The notes beneath the pieces were generated by a model. The model did no database searches, was not told where the DNA came from, and saw only the letters and a list, made by a program, of their open reading frames with translations. Positions 18,386-26,129 of a stretch of DNA of 64,000 nucleotides are shown piece by piece. This stretch comes from an uncultured Acidimicrobiaceae bacterium (lineage in GTDB: Bacteria > Actinomycetota > Acidimicrobiia > Spongiisociales > SHLN01): positions 30,270 to 94,269 of the forward strand of contig CAMYMH010000004.1 of the NCBI GenBank assembly GCA_947259275.1, given 5' to 3'. The position numbers and the translations under genes were made by a program. The number at the start of each line of letters is the position of its first letter. Position 1 is the first letter of the stretch.

Positions 18386-19207
18386 CTAGAGCTCCAGCTG
18401 CAAGCCTGGATAGGCCGCGTCGGAGCGGGGGAATCGGTTGCGAGCGGCGCTGAGAACGGCGTCGACACCTTCATCGGTCCGGTCAGGGTCATGGCTGATG
18501 AGAACCAGCCGGTCGACTCCTGCTCGCTCGGCGACCTCAACAGCCTGCTCCCAGGTGGAGTGACCCCATCCCCGATGGGTTTCGATTTCCTGGGGAAGGT
18601 ACTGGCCATCGTGAATAAGCACGTTGGCGCCTTGCGCCAGCTCGATCAGCGCCGCGTCTGAGTCCGGGTCACCCGCTTCGACGTCGGTTGCGAATACGAG
18701 GCTGCGGTCTGCGTGCTCCAAGCGATAGGAGGTGACTCCCTGGGGGTGGTGGAGCCGGGCCGTTCGAATCGTGAGGGAACCAACCTCCCATGGATGGTCG
18801 GGAACCTCGTAGTAGTTGTGGCTCGACGGTGCTGACTGCAGTGTCACGGGAAACAGCGGCGGCTCCATCACTCCGGCAATCCCCTCGGCGACGGTGCCAC
18901 CCTCAGCCTGCGTCGCGTAAAAGTTGAACGTTTGCCCCGGCTGGTATAGCGGGCGGAAGAACGGAAGCCCGAGTACGTGATCCCAATGGAAGTGGGTGAT
19001 GAGAAAGGTGAAAGTGAGGCCGGTCTGGTCGGGCACCTGCTCGTGCAGCCTCCGCAGGCCGGTACCCGCATCGAGCACCAGGAAGTGGTCGGGGGACAAG
19101 CGGGCACCGACACAGATGGTCGATCCACCGTAGCGAGCACTGTCGGGCCGGTCGATCGGGAGCGAACCACGGGCTCCGAGAATCGTAAACGTCAGGCGGT
19201 CGACCAT
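18386..19207 (-). CDS. MBL-fold metallohydrolase, candidate cyclic-nucleotide phosphodiesterase
   Basis: 273 residues from the ATG at 19207 (MVDRLTFTILGARGSLPI). The metal motif HFHWDH (His72, His74, Asp76, His77), later TDVEAGD and ISHDPD, place it in the RNase Z-like / class II phosphodiesterase-like branch of the metallo-beta-lactamase superfamily. Members with THFHWDH followed by GLPFF are often near cyclic-nucleotide signalling genes, so a phosphodiesterase role is plausible but not proven. First gene of a three-gene run with the CNB-patatin and the cyclase; divergent from ltrA across 76 bp. Confidence 0.85.
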   Translation of the reverse strand: MVDRLTFTILGARGSLPIDRPDSARYGGSTICVGARLSPDHFLVLDAGTGLRRLHEQVPDQTGLTFTFLITHFHWDHVLGLPFFRPLYQPGQTFNFYATQAEGGTVAEGIAGVMEPPLFPVTLQSAPSSHNYYEVPDHPWEVGSLTIRTARLHHPQGVTSYRLEHADRSLVFATDVEAGDPDSDAALIELAQGANVLIHDGQYLPQEIETHRGWGHSTWEQAVEVAERAGVDRLVLISHDPDRTDEGVDAVLSAARNRFPRSDAAYPGLQLEL

Positions 19208-19283
19208 TCCGACACGGTACCGGCCCGCACCTGGTTGTGCTGGCTTGGTTAGTCTGCACGCCGAAGCCAAACCCGGGGAGGGC

Positions 19284-20501
19284 ATGAAACTCGCAGACCT
19301 GCGACCGCCACGTTTGCGAACCGTGGACGAGGAAGGGCATCGGACGGCTACCTGGCTGGAGCTGTTCTACGACCTCGTTTTCGTGGTGGCAGTGGCCGGC
19401 CTCGGCCACCGGCTGCTGGTGGATCCGAGCTGGAAGGGCGGCCTTGCCTACGCCGGGTTGTTCATCCCGCTGTGGTGGGCGTGGGCCGGGTATACGTTCT
19501 ACGCGGACCGCTACGACACCGACGACCTCGCCCAGCGCTCCCTGGCCGCCGCCCAGATCATGGCGGTGGCGTTCATGGCCGCCAGCGTAGGCGGTGAGGA
19601 GACCGACTCGAGCTTCGCGTTCGCGGTCGCCTTCATTGCCGCCCGCTCCATCCTCGTCCTCATGTACATCCGGGCTCGCCGCCATGTTCACGAGACTCGT
19701 GAGCTGGTAACCGGTTACATCGTCGGCCACTCGGTCGCCATCGCGGTGTGGGCGATTTCGCTGCTGGTGCCGGAAGAACCCCGCATCGTGCTATGGGCCG
19801 TGGCTTTGGCGATCGATTTCTACACCCCTTACCGCGTGCGCAAGATCCAGGCCAAGGTGCCGTTCGATGTCTCCCACCTGCCGGAGCGGTTCGGGCTGTT
19901 CACCATTCTGGTTCTCGGCGAGTCGATCGCGGCGGTGGTAGCCGGCCTCGAGCACGAAGGCTGGAAGCTGGCGCCCTTCATCGGAGCCATCCTCGGCATC
20001 GCCATCGCTACCGGCCTGTGGTGGATCTACTTCGACAACCTGGAAGGGTCGGTGGTCCGACGCAAGAAGGAGCAGCGCACCGCTTGGAAACCGACGGTGT
20101 GGATCTACAGCCACCTTCCGCTCGCCCTGTCCCTGACGGCGTCGGGCATCGGGCTCGAGTTCATCGTCACCCAGCACTTCGACATGGCCGAGCGCATGGT
20201 GGTCACATTGGGGGTGGCGGGCGCACTGGTGATGATGGGCGTGATCCACATCGCCACCGAGGCCGGCCCCGAGCGCAAGGACGAAGCCAAGGCCCGCATT
20301 CGGCTGGTGGCCGCCGGCCTCGTCCTGCTGCTGGGCCTGGTCGGCAGCGGGTTGTCGGCCAATTGGTTCGCGGCCCTCGTGGCGATCATTGTGATCGGCC
20401 AGGTCGTGATCGACCTGTACCTCGAGCCGGGAGAGAGGCCCGACGTTGTGGCAGGCGTCGACATGACCGCAGCACTGAGCGAGACCGAGATCCACGAATA
20501 G
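19284..20501 (+). CDS. ltrA: LtrA family membrane protein
   Basis: 405 residues from the ATG at 19284 with GGGGAG 6 nt upstream. Multiple membrane helices and the family start RTATWLELFYDLVFVVAVAG identify the low-temperature-requirement A family. Further family signatures are LWWAWAGYTFYADRYD, PERFGLFTILVLGES and GLWWIYFD. The biochemical role of the family is poorly defined. It stands alone; the next gene starts 38 bp downstream on the same strand. Confidence 0.9.
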   Translation: MKLADLRPPRLRTVDEEGHRTATWLELFYDLVFVVAVAGLGHRLLVDPSWKGGLAYAGLFIPLWWAWAGYTFYADRYDTDDLAQRSLAAAQIMAVAFMAASVGGEETDSSFAFAVAFIAARSILVLMYIRARRHVHETRELVTGYIVGHSVAIAVWAISLLVPEEPRIVLWAVALAIDFYTPYRVRKIQAKVPFDVSHLPERFGLFTILVLGESIAAVVAGLEHEGWKLAPFIGAILGIAIATGLWWIYFDNLEGSVVRRKKEQRTAWKPTVWIYSHLPLALSLTASGIGLEFIVTQHFDMAERMVVTLGVAGALVMMGVIHIATEAGPERKDEAKARIRLVAAGLVLLLGLVGSGLSANWFAALVAIIVIGQVVIDLYLEPGERPDVVAGVDMTAALSETEIHE

Positions 20502-20539
20502 GCCCCTCTGTGTCACAGCCGACCGGTACGTTTGGCGGC

Positions 20540-21280
20540 ATGGACATTCCAGCCGATCTGCAAGTCTCCATCTCCCGCTATGACTCACTTGGCCGATGGG
20601 ATCGAGCCGAGCTTGGCAGGGCACTCCGCCGGCTCGGATTGAGCTACGGCGAGATTCGAGAGCAGATCCCGGTGCCCAAAGGAACACTGTCGGGTTGGTG
20701 CCGGGAGATCCGACTGAGCCAGGACCAGGCTGTCGCGATCAAGGAACGAACCGGTTCCCAAATCGGGGTGCCGCGGGATACCCAGTGGAAGCGACGGCTC
20801 GAGGTAGAGCGGATCCAGACCGAAGCAAGGGTCTTCGCTCTGAACAGTCTCCCCGACCCCCTTTGGGTCGCAGGCACGGTGCTGTACTGGGGCGAGGGGT
20901 CGAAGACCACACGAAAGTTGGAACTGGCCAACGCAGATCCGAGGGCTCTCCGTCTGTTCATGTCGTGGACGGAACGGTACCTCGATCCCCAACCGAGTTT
21001 CGTTGCCGCCCTCAACCTGCATGCCGGCAACAACGAGCCCGCGGCGCGCCGTGCCTGGCAAACGGAACTGGGACTCGGTCCGGCGGACTTCACCAAGTCA
21101 TATGTCAAGCCCGACGGCACCGGACACCGTAAGAACCATCTTCCCCACGGCGTATGTCGACTCCGACTCCGGAAAGGAACCGATGCCTTCTACCAGGCGA
21201 TGTCGTGGGTTCACACGCTCGCCGAAGCGTGGGGGTCCGACGTTCCAACCGGTGAGCTAACCTCTCTGCCGGGTCGCTAG
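20540..21280 (+). CDS. HTH-containing protein overlapping tRNA-Lys, unassigned
   Basis: 246 residues from the ATG at 20540. The N-terminal part, LSYGEIREQIPVPKGTLSGW, looks like a helix-turn-helix. The centre carries LYWGEGSKTTRKLELANADP and later NLHAGNN, a pattern I have seen in unnamed HTH proteins with a possible homing-endonuclease-like fold; that link is a guess. The last 10 bases, including the TAG stop, lie inside the tRNA-Lys gene. No ribosome site is obvious. Not a member of an evident operon. Confidence 0.7.
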   Translation: MDIPADLQVSISRYDSLGRWDRAELGRALRRLGLSYGEIREQIPVPKGTLSGWCREIRLSQDQAVAIKERTGSQIGVPRDTQWKRRLEVERIQTEARVFALNSLPDPLWVAGTVLYWGEGSKTTRKLELANADPRALRLFMSWTERYLDPQPSFVAALNLHAGNNEPAARRAWQTELGLGPADFTKSYVKPDGTGHRKNHLPHGVCRLRLRKGTDAFYQAMSWVHTLAEAWGSDVPTGELTSLPGR

Positions 21281-21343
21281 CTCAATTGGCAGAGCAACCG
21301 GCTCTTAACCGGTAGGTTGTGGGTTCGATTCCCACGCGACCCA
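21271..21343 (+). tRNA. tRNA-Lys (CTT)
   Basis: Acceptor GGGTCGC/GCGACCC, anticodon stem ACCGG/CCGGT around CTCTTAA, T-loop TTCGATT, discriminator A; no encoded CCA. Its first 10 bases are also the end of the upstream HTH reading frame. Confidence 0.95.
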
Positions 21344-21405
21344 CGCCAACTCAGCTCTGGCTGAGTTGCGTGCCAATTCCCGAAGGAACTGCATAGACAA
21401 GAGAT

Positions 21406-21489
21406 GCGGGTGTAGCCGAACTGGTATAGGCGCCAGATTTAGGATCTGGTGGGTTCGTCCCATTGGGGGTTCGAGTCCCTCCACCCGCA
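21406..21489 (+). tRNA. tRNA-Leu (TAG)
   Basis: Acceptor GCGGGTG/CACCCGC, anticodon stem CCAGA/TCTGG around TTTAGGA, long variable arm, T-loop TTCGAGT, discriminator A. 84 nt, no encoded CCA (next bases CGG). Its 3' 55 bases are repeated at 25191. Confidence 0.95.
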
Positions 21490-21490
21490 C
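21436..21490 (+). repeat. Direct repeat, left copy (attL-like, inside tRNA-Leu)
   Basis: The anticodon loop through the 3' end of tRNA-Leu. 53 of 55 bases match 25191-25245; the differences are at 21444 (A/G) and 21457 (T/C). An intact tRNA with a truncated 3' copy 3.7 kb away is the classical trace of site-specific integration into a tRNA gene. Confidence 0.85.
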
Positions 21491-21525
21491 GGCTAGAGGC
21501 ATCAGGAGACACGGGGGTCTTCGCG

Positions 21526-23145
21526 TCATCTGTTCTTTAAGGTGACGCCGCCGTAGGCGATGCCGGTGAGACCGGCCATGTCTCTGTTGAAGGTGGTTAG
21601 GTCATCGAGGCAGAACTGATCGAGGCGGGTATGACCGCAGGCCCTGGCCAGCACCGACATGAGTTCGGTGGTCGCCGAGAGGAATCGGTGCAGTCGTTCG
21701 GCGGCTTCTTCGACCGGCAGGCGTGCTCGTAGATCCTCGCGCTGAGTCGCGATCCCCACCGGACAATTGTTGGTGGCGCAGGCGCGCATACCCAGGCAAC
21801 CGATGGCCTGCATTGCAGAGTTGGCGACGGCGACCGCGTCGGCACCCAGGGCCATCGCCTTGGCAAAGTCGGCGTGGGTCCGCAGTCCACCGGTCACCAC
21901 CAAGGTGATATCACCGCGCCCGCGAGCCTCGAGGTGGCGACGAGCCCTTGCCAACGCAGGGATCGTTGGAACCGAGATATTGTCCCGGAACAACACCGGC
22001 GCGGCACCGGTGCCTCCCCCACGCCCATCCAAAATGATGTAGTCGACGCCGATCCGCAGTGCCGCATCAATGTCGTCCTCAATGTGCTGCGCCGACATCT
22101 TGACACCGATCGGAATACCACCGGTCTTCTGACGTACCTGGTCGGCGAACCGGCGAAAATCGTCCTCATTCTCGAAGTCCTCGAACCTGCTCGGTGAAAT
22201 CGCGTCCTCTCCGGGCTCGAGCCCTCTCACCGTGGCGATCTGCGGCGTTACCTTGTCCCCGGGCAGGTGCCCCCCTGTGCCCGTTTTGGCACCCTGGCCG
22301 AGCTTGAAATGGAACGACTGGGTCTTGGCGACCTTCTCGAAGCTGAACCCGAACTTGCCGGAGGCGTACTCGTAGAAATACCGTGAGTTGGCTTCCTGCT
22401 CCTCAGCCAACATGCCCCCCTCCCCAGAACAGATTCCCGTTCCCGCCAGCTCTGCTCCCTTCGCCAATGCGACCTTGGCTTCGAATGAGAGAGCGCCGAA
22501 GCTCATGTCCGACACAAAGAGCGGAATGTCCAACGTCAAAGGAAGCTCGGCGTCTGGACCGATCACGACCTCGGTTGCGACCGGAACGTCGTCGAGCTGT
22601 GGCAATCGGGCCAGCTGCGCAGTGAGGAACTGAATGTCGTCCCACGCCGGAAGCTGATCGCGGGGAACACCCATCGAACCGACCGGACCATGATGACCCA
22701 GGTAATCCAGCCCTTCGGTTCCCAGCTGATGAATCAGGGCGACGTGCGGCTCCTCCGGGGTGCCGTGCGGGTCTTGCCAGGCGCCCTGATAGGCCGAGCG
22801 ATCATACGGTTGCGGGTGCGACCTCTCCCAAACCAGAATCTCCTCCTCGTCCACCAGAAGGGAGTCACCTTCAATCCATGATGTGAACTTGTCGAGCCTT
22901 TCCTCGTTCGTGTAGCTGCTCACCCCAGTCATGTACTCGTAATCCCAACCATGCAAACTGCAAATAATGTCATCGCCGGAGATATGGCCATCGGCGAGCA
23001 TGGCACCGCGGTGCAAACAGCGGCCGTAGAGCACCGAGTGATTGTCATCCCAACGAACAATCACCAGGTCGATGCCGCTGACGATGGCACCGACCGGCTG
23101 CCGATCCGGAACCTCACTCCACTTAGCGATCTCAACGGGCCTCAC
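21526..23145 (-). CDS. Rieske [2Fe-2S] - glutamate synthase (FMN) domain fusion protein
   Basis: 539 residues from the GTG at 23145, preceded by GGAGG. The N-terminal Rieske domain has CLHRG and CSLHGW cluster ligands (about residues 43-66). The rest is the FMN-binding central domain of glutamate synthase large subunits, with SDMSFGALS, GTGICSGEGG, GGHLPGDKV, a GRGGGTGA loop and CATNNCPVGIATQ, whose cysteines fit the 3Fe-4S region. The amidotransferase domain is absent. Expected to be a flavin- and iron-sulfur-dependent oxidoreductase; substrate unknown. It lies inside the segment bounded by the tRNA-Leu repeats. Confidence 0.9.
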   Translation of the reverse strand: MRPVEIAKWSEVPDRQPVGAIVSGIDLVIVRWDDNHSVLYGRCLHRGAMLADGHISGDDIICSLHGWDYEYMTGVSSYTNEERLDKFTSWIEGDSLLVDEEEILVWERSHPQPYDRSAYQGAWQDPHGTPEEPHVALIHQLGTEGLDYLGHHGPVGSMGVPRDQLPAWDDIQFLTAQLARLPQLDDVPVATEVVIGPDAELPLTLDIPLFVSDMSFGALSFEAKVALAKGAELAGTGICSGEGGMLAEEQEANSRYFYEYASGKFGFSFEKVAKTQSFHFKLGQGAKTGTGGHLPGDKVTPQIATVRGLEPGEDAISPSRFEDFENEDDFRRFADQVRQKTGGIPIGVKMSAQHIEDDIDAALRIGVDYIILDGRGGGTGAAPVLFRDNISVPTIPALARARRHLEARGRGDITLVVTGGLRTHADFAKAMALGADAVAVANSAMQAIGCLGMRACATNNCPVGIATQREDLRARLPVEEAAERLHRFLSATTELMSVLARACGHTRLDQFCLDDLTTFNRDMAGLTGIAYGGVTLKNR

Positions 23146-23205
23146 CAAAACCTCCTACCGGTAATCGAACCAAACACGCTTTGACCAAGCCTCAAGAACA
23201 CCGAG

Positions 23206-23344
23206 TCACTTCTCGCGTCTCCGGCGAGTACCCATGAGCACTCCATCCCAGAATCCGTCTCCATCGGCTCGGGCGGTGCAAGACGTGAGATCGAATCTGG
23301 ATTGGCCATCGAATGCCTTTCTCAGTTGTTTGAGGGTCGTTGGG
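23206..23344 (-). pseudogene. Short frame with a GFWDGV motif, possible gene fragment
   Basis: In the 209-bp gap between the Rieske gene start and the next stop, a minus-strand frame ending at 23206 encodes about 45 residues with DGDGFWDGVLMGTRR. This resembles GRDGFWDGVVMVYTP in the adjacent lipoprotein and may be a broken partial copy. No start codon or ribosome site is evident. It could be chance or a real small protein. Confidence 0.3.
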
Positions 23345-23354
23345 TTGTGCCGGT

Positions 23355-23999
23355 CTAGGGAATGTCGTCCGGGGTCAGACTCGCTCCGGTGACGAAGTTG
23401 TAGGCGTCGACGAGGATCTGGATGGTGATGTCGAGCTCATCGAGTGTCTCGGGGGTGTAGACCATCACGACGCCATCCCAGAAGCCGTCCCGTCCCACCC
23501 ACGGGTGGAGTTCCCCCCACTTCTTGTCGTCCACCTCGATCGCGGAATCGACTGCGAGCCAGACGTGGAGGCTGCCATCGGGGTGGATGTGGGCAAACTC
23601 GCTGCTCCCCGCAATGACGTCGGTGCGGGCGAGATCGAGATCGTCGGAGAGTGCTAGGCCACGAGCACCGGGGAGTGAGCGATCGGACGGGAGGTTCTCG
23701 ACTCCGGGTAGCTGGAAGGCGCGGCGGCGCAGTTCTTCGTCGACGGCCGAGACCAGTTCGGCGTCCAGTTGGATGTGGGGAACGCTCCCGGTCGTCTGAC
23801 GCCGCGGCCCTTCTCGCACCGGAAGCTCCAGCCTGTTCCCAGTGGCTGTTTCTGTCTCGGGTGTCTCCCGCTCCGACGGCTTGGTCGAAGATGGCACCGC
23901 CTCCCCACCCGAGCACGCACCAACAACGATCATCGCCAGGACTGAGAGGATGCCTGTCGTGACAGGCCGAGCAAGCCCGGCTCGTGTCGTGCTCAGCAT
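23355..23999 (-). CDS. Predicted lipoprotein with luciferase-like (DUF5519) domain
   Basis: 214 residues from the ATG at 23999 (MLSTTRAGLARPVTTG). A signal with lipobox VVGAC near residue 30 predicts a membrane-anchored lipoprotein, followed by a Ser/Thr/Glu linker. The C-terminal half has FAHIHPDGSLHVWL and ELHPWVGRDGFWDGVVMVY, a pattern I associate with the DUF5519 luciferase-like family; function unknown. It is divergent from a TetR gene across an 85-bp gap holding a palindromic site, so it is a likely regulatory target. Confidence 0.75.
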   Translation of the reverse strand: MLSTTRAGLARPVTTGILSVLAMIVVGACSGGEAVPSSTKPSERETPETETATGNRLELPVREGPRRQTTGSVPHIQLDAELVSAVDEELRRRAFQLPGVENLPSDRSLPGARGLALSDDLDLARTDVIAGSSEFAHIHPDGSLHVWLAVDSAIEVDDKKWGELHPWVGRDGFWDGVVMVYTPETLDELDITIQILVDAYNFVTGASLTPDDIP

Positions 24000-24035
24000 G
24001 ATGACGCTCTTACTCTTTTCGGTCTTTAAGATACA

Positions 24036-24052
24036 TATCGTTGCGTACGATA
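24036..24052. promoter_or_regulatory. Putative TetR operator TATCGT-N5-ACGATA
   Basis: Perfect 6-bp inverted arms (24036-24041, 24047-24052) in the AT-rich divergent promoter gap between the lipoprotein and the TetR gene. A -10-like TACGAT lies within it (24046-24051). Autoregulation and control of the lipoprotein are inferred from position. Confidence 0.55.
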
Positions 24053-24084
24053 CAGTCTGTAGCGCAATAAGCAAAAGGTGCCAG

Positions 24085-24681
24085 GTGGTCAACGAACCGG
24101 AGCCGGACGTCGTGCCAATGAACCCCCGAACGCGCCGTGTTCGGCAAGTGGTCCTCGACGCTGCCGTCGAAGTACTGCTCACAGAAGGAGCAGAGTGCGT
24201 GACTGCCACTCGGGTGGCGGGCCATGCGGATGTGGCTCGTACGACGATCTATCGGCATTGGCCGGACCAGGCCAGCCTCCTCCTGGCCACGATCGATGCT
24301 GTGACCTCACCGCACCGGACGACCCCGGAGCTCACGGTGTTCGACCGCGACCTTCGAGCGGCCCTGGAGAAACTGCGCACCCGTCTAGTGGTGCACGAAA
24401 CCCGGGCGGTCTTCGGAGCCCTGGCCTCCCACGCCAACCACGATCAGGCATTTGCGACGGCGCAGCGCCGGTTCGTCGAGCAACTCGTCCAGCCCGTAGC
24501 AGCCCTTCTGGAGGCAGCACGCGAACACGGCGATGTGGGTGCGGAGATCGATTGCCAGCTCGAGGCAACGCTGTTGGCCGGCCCCATCCTCCACCGTCAC
24601 CTAGTGCTGCACGCTGACATACCGGACGAGCTGATCGAAGCCGTCGTCGGACGGTGGCTGGCCTTGCACGATCTGAGCTAA
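24085..24681 (+). CDS. TetR family transcriptional regulator
   Basis: 198 residues from the GTG at 24085, which has AAAAGG 6 nt upstream; an ATG at 24118 is the alternative start. The N-terminal HTH reads VTATRVAGHADVARTTIYRHW, a standard TetR recognition helix. The C-terminal ligand-binding helices are generic and the ligand is unknown. Divergent from the lipoprotein gene and adjacent to a palindrome. Inside the tRNA-Leu-bounded segment. Confidence 0.88.
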   Translation: MVNEPEPDVVPMNPRTRRVRQVVLDAAVEVLLTEGAECVTATRVAGHADVARTTIYRHWPDQASLLLATIDAVTSPHRTTPELTVFDRDLRAALEKLRTRLVVHETRAVFGALASHANHDQAFATAQRRFVEQLVQPVAALLEAAREHGDVGAEIDCQLEATLLAGPILHRHLVLHADIPDELIEAVVGRWLALHDLS

Positions 24682-25190
24682 CGCGCGATTGGCATCCGCC
24701 TCACCCGGATCACCTCGGGCCACAGCAGGGTTCCAGGATCGATGTCGTCGCGGCCCTGGCTGACGCTCAGCCGCTCGTTCATCCGTTGGTTCCTAGGGAG
24801 CCCGATCGGCGTTGACGTCGGCGTCGGGCGCCCTCTGGGCTCGGCCATCACCCATGGTGCTGGTACCAGACACGCCAAGGCCCTGACCAGGGGTTGCGAG
24901 GTGAAGGCTCCCCGATTGAGCCCAGCAAACCGGACAGCCTCGAATCCCGCCCATCTCGGGCTGGCGGACCTGCCGATCATCCAATCGCGGACACGAACGC
25001 CCGGTTTGGCGAGTGCTCGGAATCGGCGCATCCGGGGTGCCTTGGCAGGTGGGAATGCAAACGACGTGCTAACGCCGGCCGGGAAGCAAGAGGAAACAAG
25101 GGGTCTCGGAAGGAAACTGAGCCAGCGGAGAACCCAACTGCTAGGTACCCATCGGACACTGCGGGTCACAAAGGGAAACAAGGACCTCGG
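24682..25190. other. Region without a confident gene, end of the tRNA-Leu-bounded segment
   Basis: Both strands have open frames here (minus 24678-25181, plus 24742-25197), but neither has a recognisable family, and codon use before about 24790 looks poor in each. The minus-strand end, MNERLSVSQGRDDIDPGTLL and on, has more gene-like codons and may be a small gene or the tail of a broken one. Imperfect direct repeats GGAAACAAGG-N3-CTCGG occur at 25092-25109 and 25174-25190 next to the right repeat. Remnant of a mobile segment is plausible. Confidence 0.4.
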
Positions 25191-25245
25191 GATTTAGGGT
25201 CTGGTGGGTTCGCCCCATTGGGGGTTCGAGTCCCTCCACCCGCAC
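25191..25245 (+). repeat. Direct repeat, right copy (attR-like, tRNA-Leu 3' fragment)
   Basis: Matches the 3' end of tRNA-Leu (21436-21490) but lacks the 5' half, so it cannot be a tRNA. It is followed by CCA, unlike the intact gene. This would fit the original host 3' end being displaced to the right by an insertion. Confidence 0.85.
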
Positions 25246-25293
25246 CAGCCCTCTTCGTTCGCGGGTCCACCCCGGTTCAACGCTGGAGCACCG

Positions 25294-26118
25294 TCACCGG
25301 GAAGAGCGCGTGTCCCGGATCTCGATGCCCTGCCGGTTCACCCAGCCGGCGAATTCGGGATCGCCAAACAGCTTGTACTCGGCGATGCGCCAGGGAGCCG
25401 AAGCCGGGTGCACCATCTCAACATCACCGGGAGCGCTGCAATGCAGCGAGAGAAACGTCACCCCCGGACCGGCGTCGAGAATCAGGCGCTCATATACCTC
25501 CCGGCACGGCTCACTCTGGTGAACGTACCCGATCCGAAAGTCGTCGGCGATCAGCAATCCTTCCCCGGCCAACTGCCGACGGAGGGCCCCGAGCAAGGCC
25601 GGGTCTGCCTCACCGACATGCAGGTCCGCGTAGTAGCCGCCGACATCGGCCGGCAGCAGCATCGGGAGCCGATACTCGCGGGCCAACCGGGCGGTCACCT
25701 CCACGAACTCGGGTGCTACGGCCGCACCCATGTGATGGTCGAGATGGCTGACCGGGATTCCGGCGCCGAGGGCCGTCTCAACCTGAGCGCGCAGCTCGGC
25801 TTCAACCGCCCGGGAGCCTGCCTGAAGGCGAACCGCCTCGGTTGTCGGCCAGAAGAACCCTGCCGCCTCGGTTAGCTCGGCCGTATGTGACCCCTGGGAA
25901 ACCGGGCCCCACCGGAACGACGCCGACTCACTCGTCAAAGTGAGGTGAACCCCGGTGTCGAGATCGGGTCGGCTCTCCACCAGACGGACAACTTCACCGA
26001 ACAGCGGACTCGGCACCATCACCGAACCCGAGGTCACCAGGCCGGAGCGGGTCAGCTGGTCGAAGGCGGTGATCGACCCGCGGCAGCACCCAACGTCATC
26101 GAGGTGCGGGATTATCAC
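25294..26118 (-). CDS. YdjC/ChbG-family carbohydrate deacetylase-like protein
   Basis: 274 residues from the GTG at 26118 (VIIPHLDDVGCC). The metal-binding Asp pair (LDD) near the start, GVHLTLTSE near residue 75 and SHLDHHMG near 155 match the YdjC/HpnK/ChbG family, which removes acetyl groups from N-acetyl sugars. The frame continues upstream through the next gene, so the start is uncertain; no strong ribosome site precedes this GTG. Lies 11 bp downstream of a small lipoprotein gene on the same strand. Exact substrate unknown. Confidence 0.8.
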   Translation of the reverse strand: MIIPHLDDVGCCRGSITAFDQLTRSGLVTSGSVMVPSPLFGEVVRLVESRPDLDTGVHLTLTSESASFRWGPVSQGSHTAELTEAAGFFWPTTEAVRLQAGSRAVEAELRAQVETALGAGIPVSHLDHHMGAAVAPEFVEVTARLAREYRLPMLLPADVGGYYADLHVGEADPALLGALRRQLAGEGLLIADDFRIGYVHQSEPCREVYERLILDAGPGVTFLSLHCSAPGDVEMVHPASAPWRIAEYKLFGDPEFAGWVNRQGIEIRDTRSSR

Positions 26119-26129
26119 CCGGCGAGGCG

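Noticed and set aside
12638..19207. CBASS or canonical Pycsar system
   Set aside because: There is no CD-NTase, and PycC-type proteins are much smaller than this two-domain STAND/TPR cyclase. Only a loose analogy is kept.
24742..25197. 151-residue plus-strand protein
   Set aside because: Stop lies in the tRNA-Leu repeat, no family or ribosome site, and codon use is not gene-like.
25191..25245. Second tRNA-Leu gene
   Set aside because: Only the 3' part matches; no D-arm or 5' acceptor strand can be formed from the upstream sequence.
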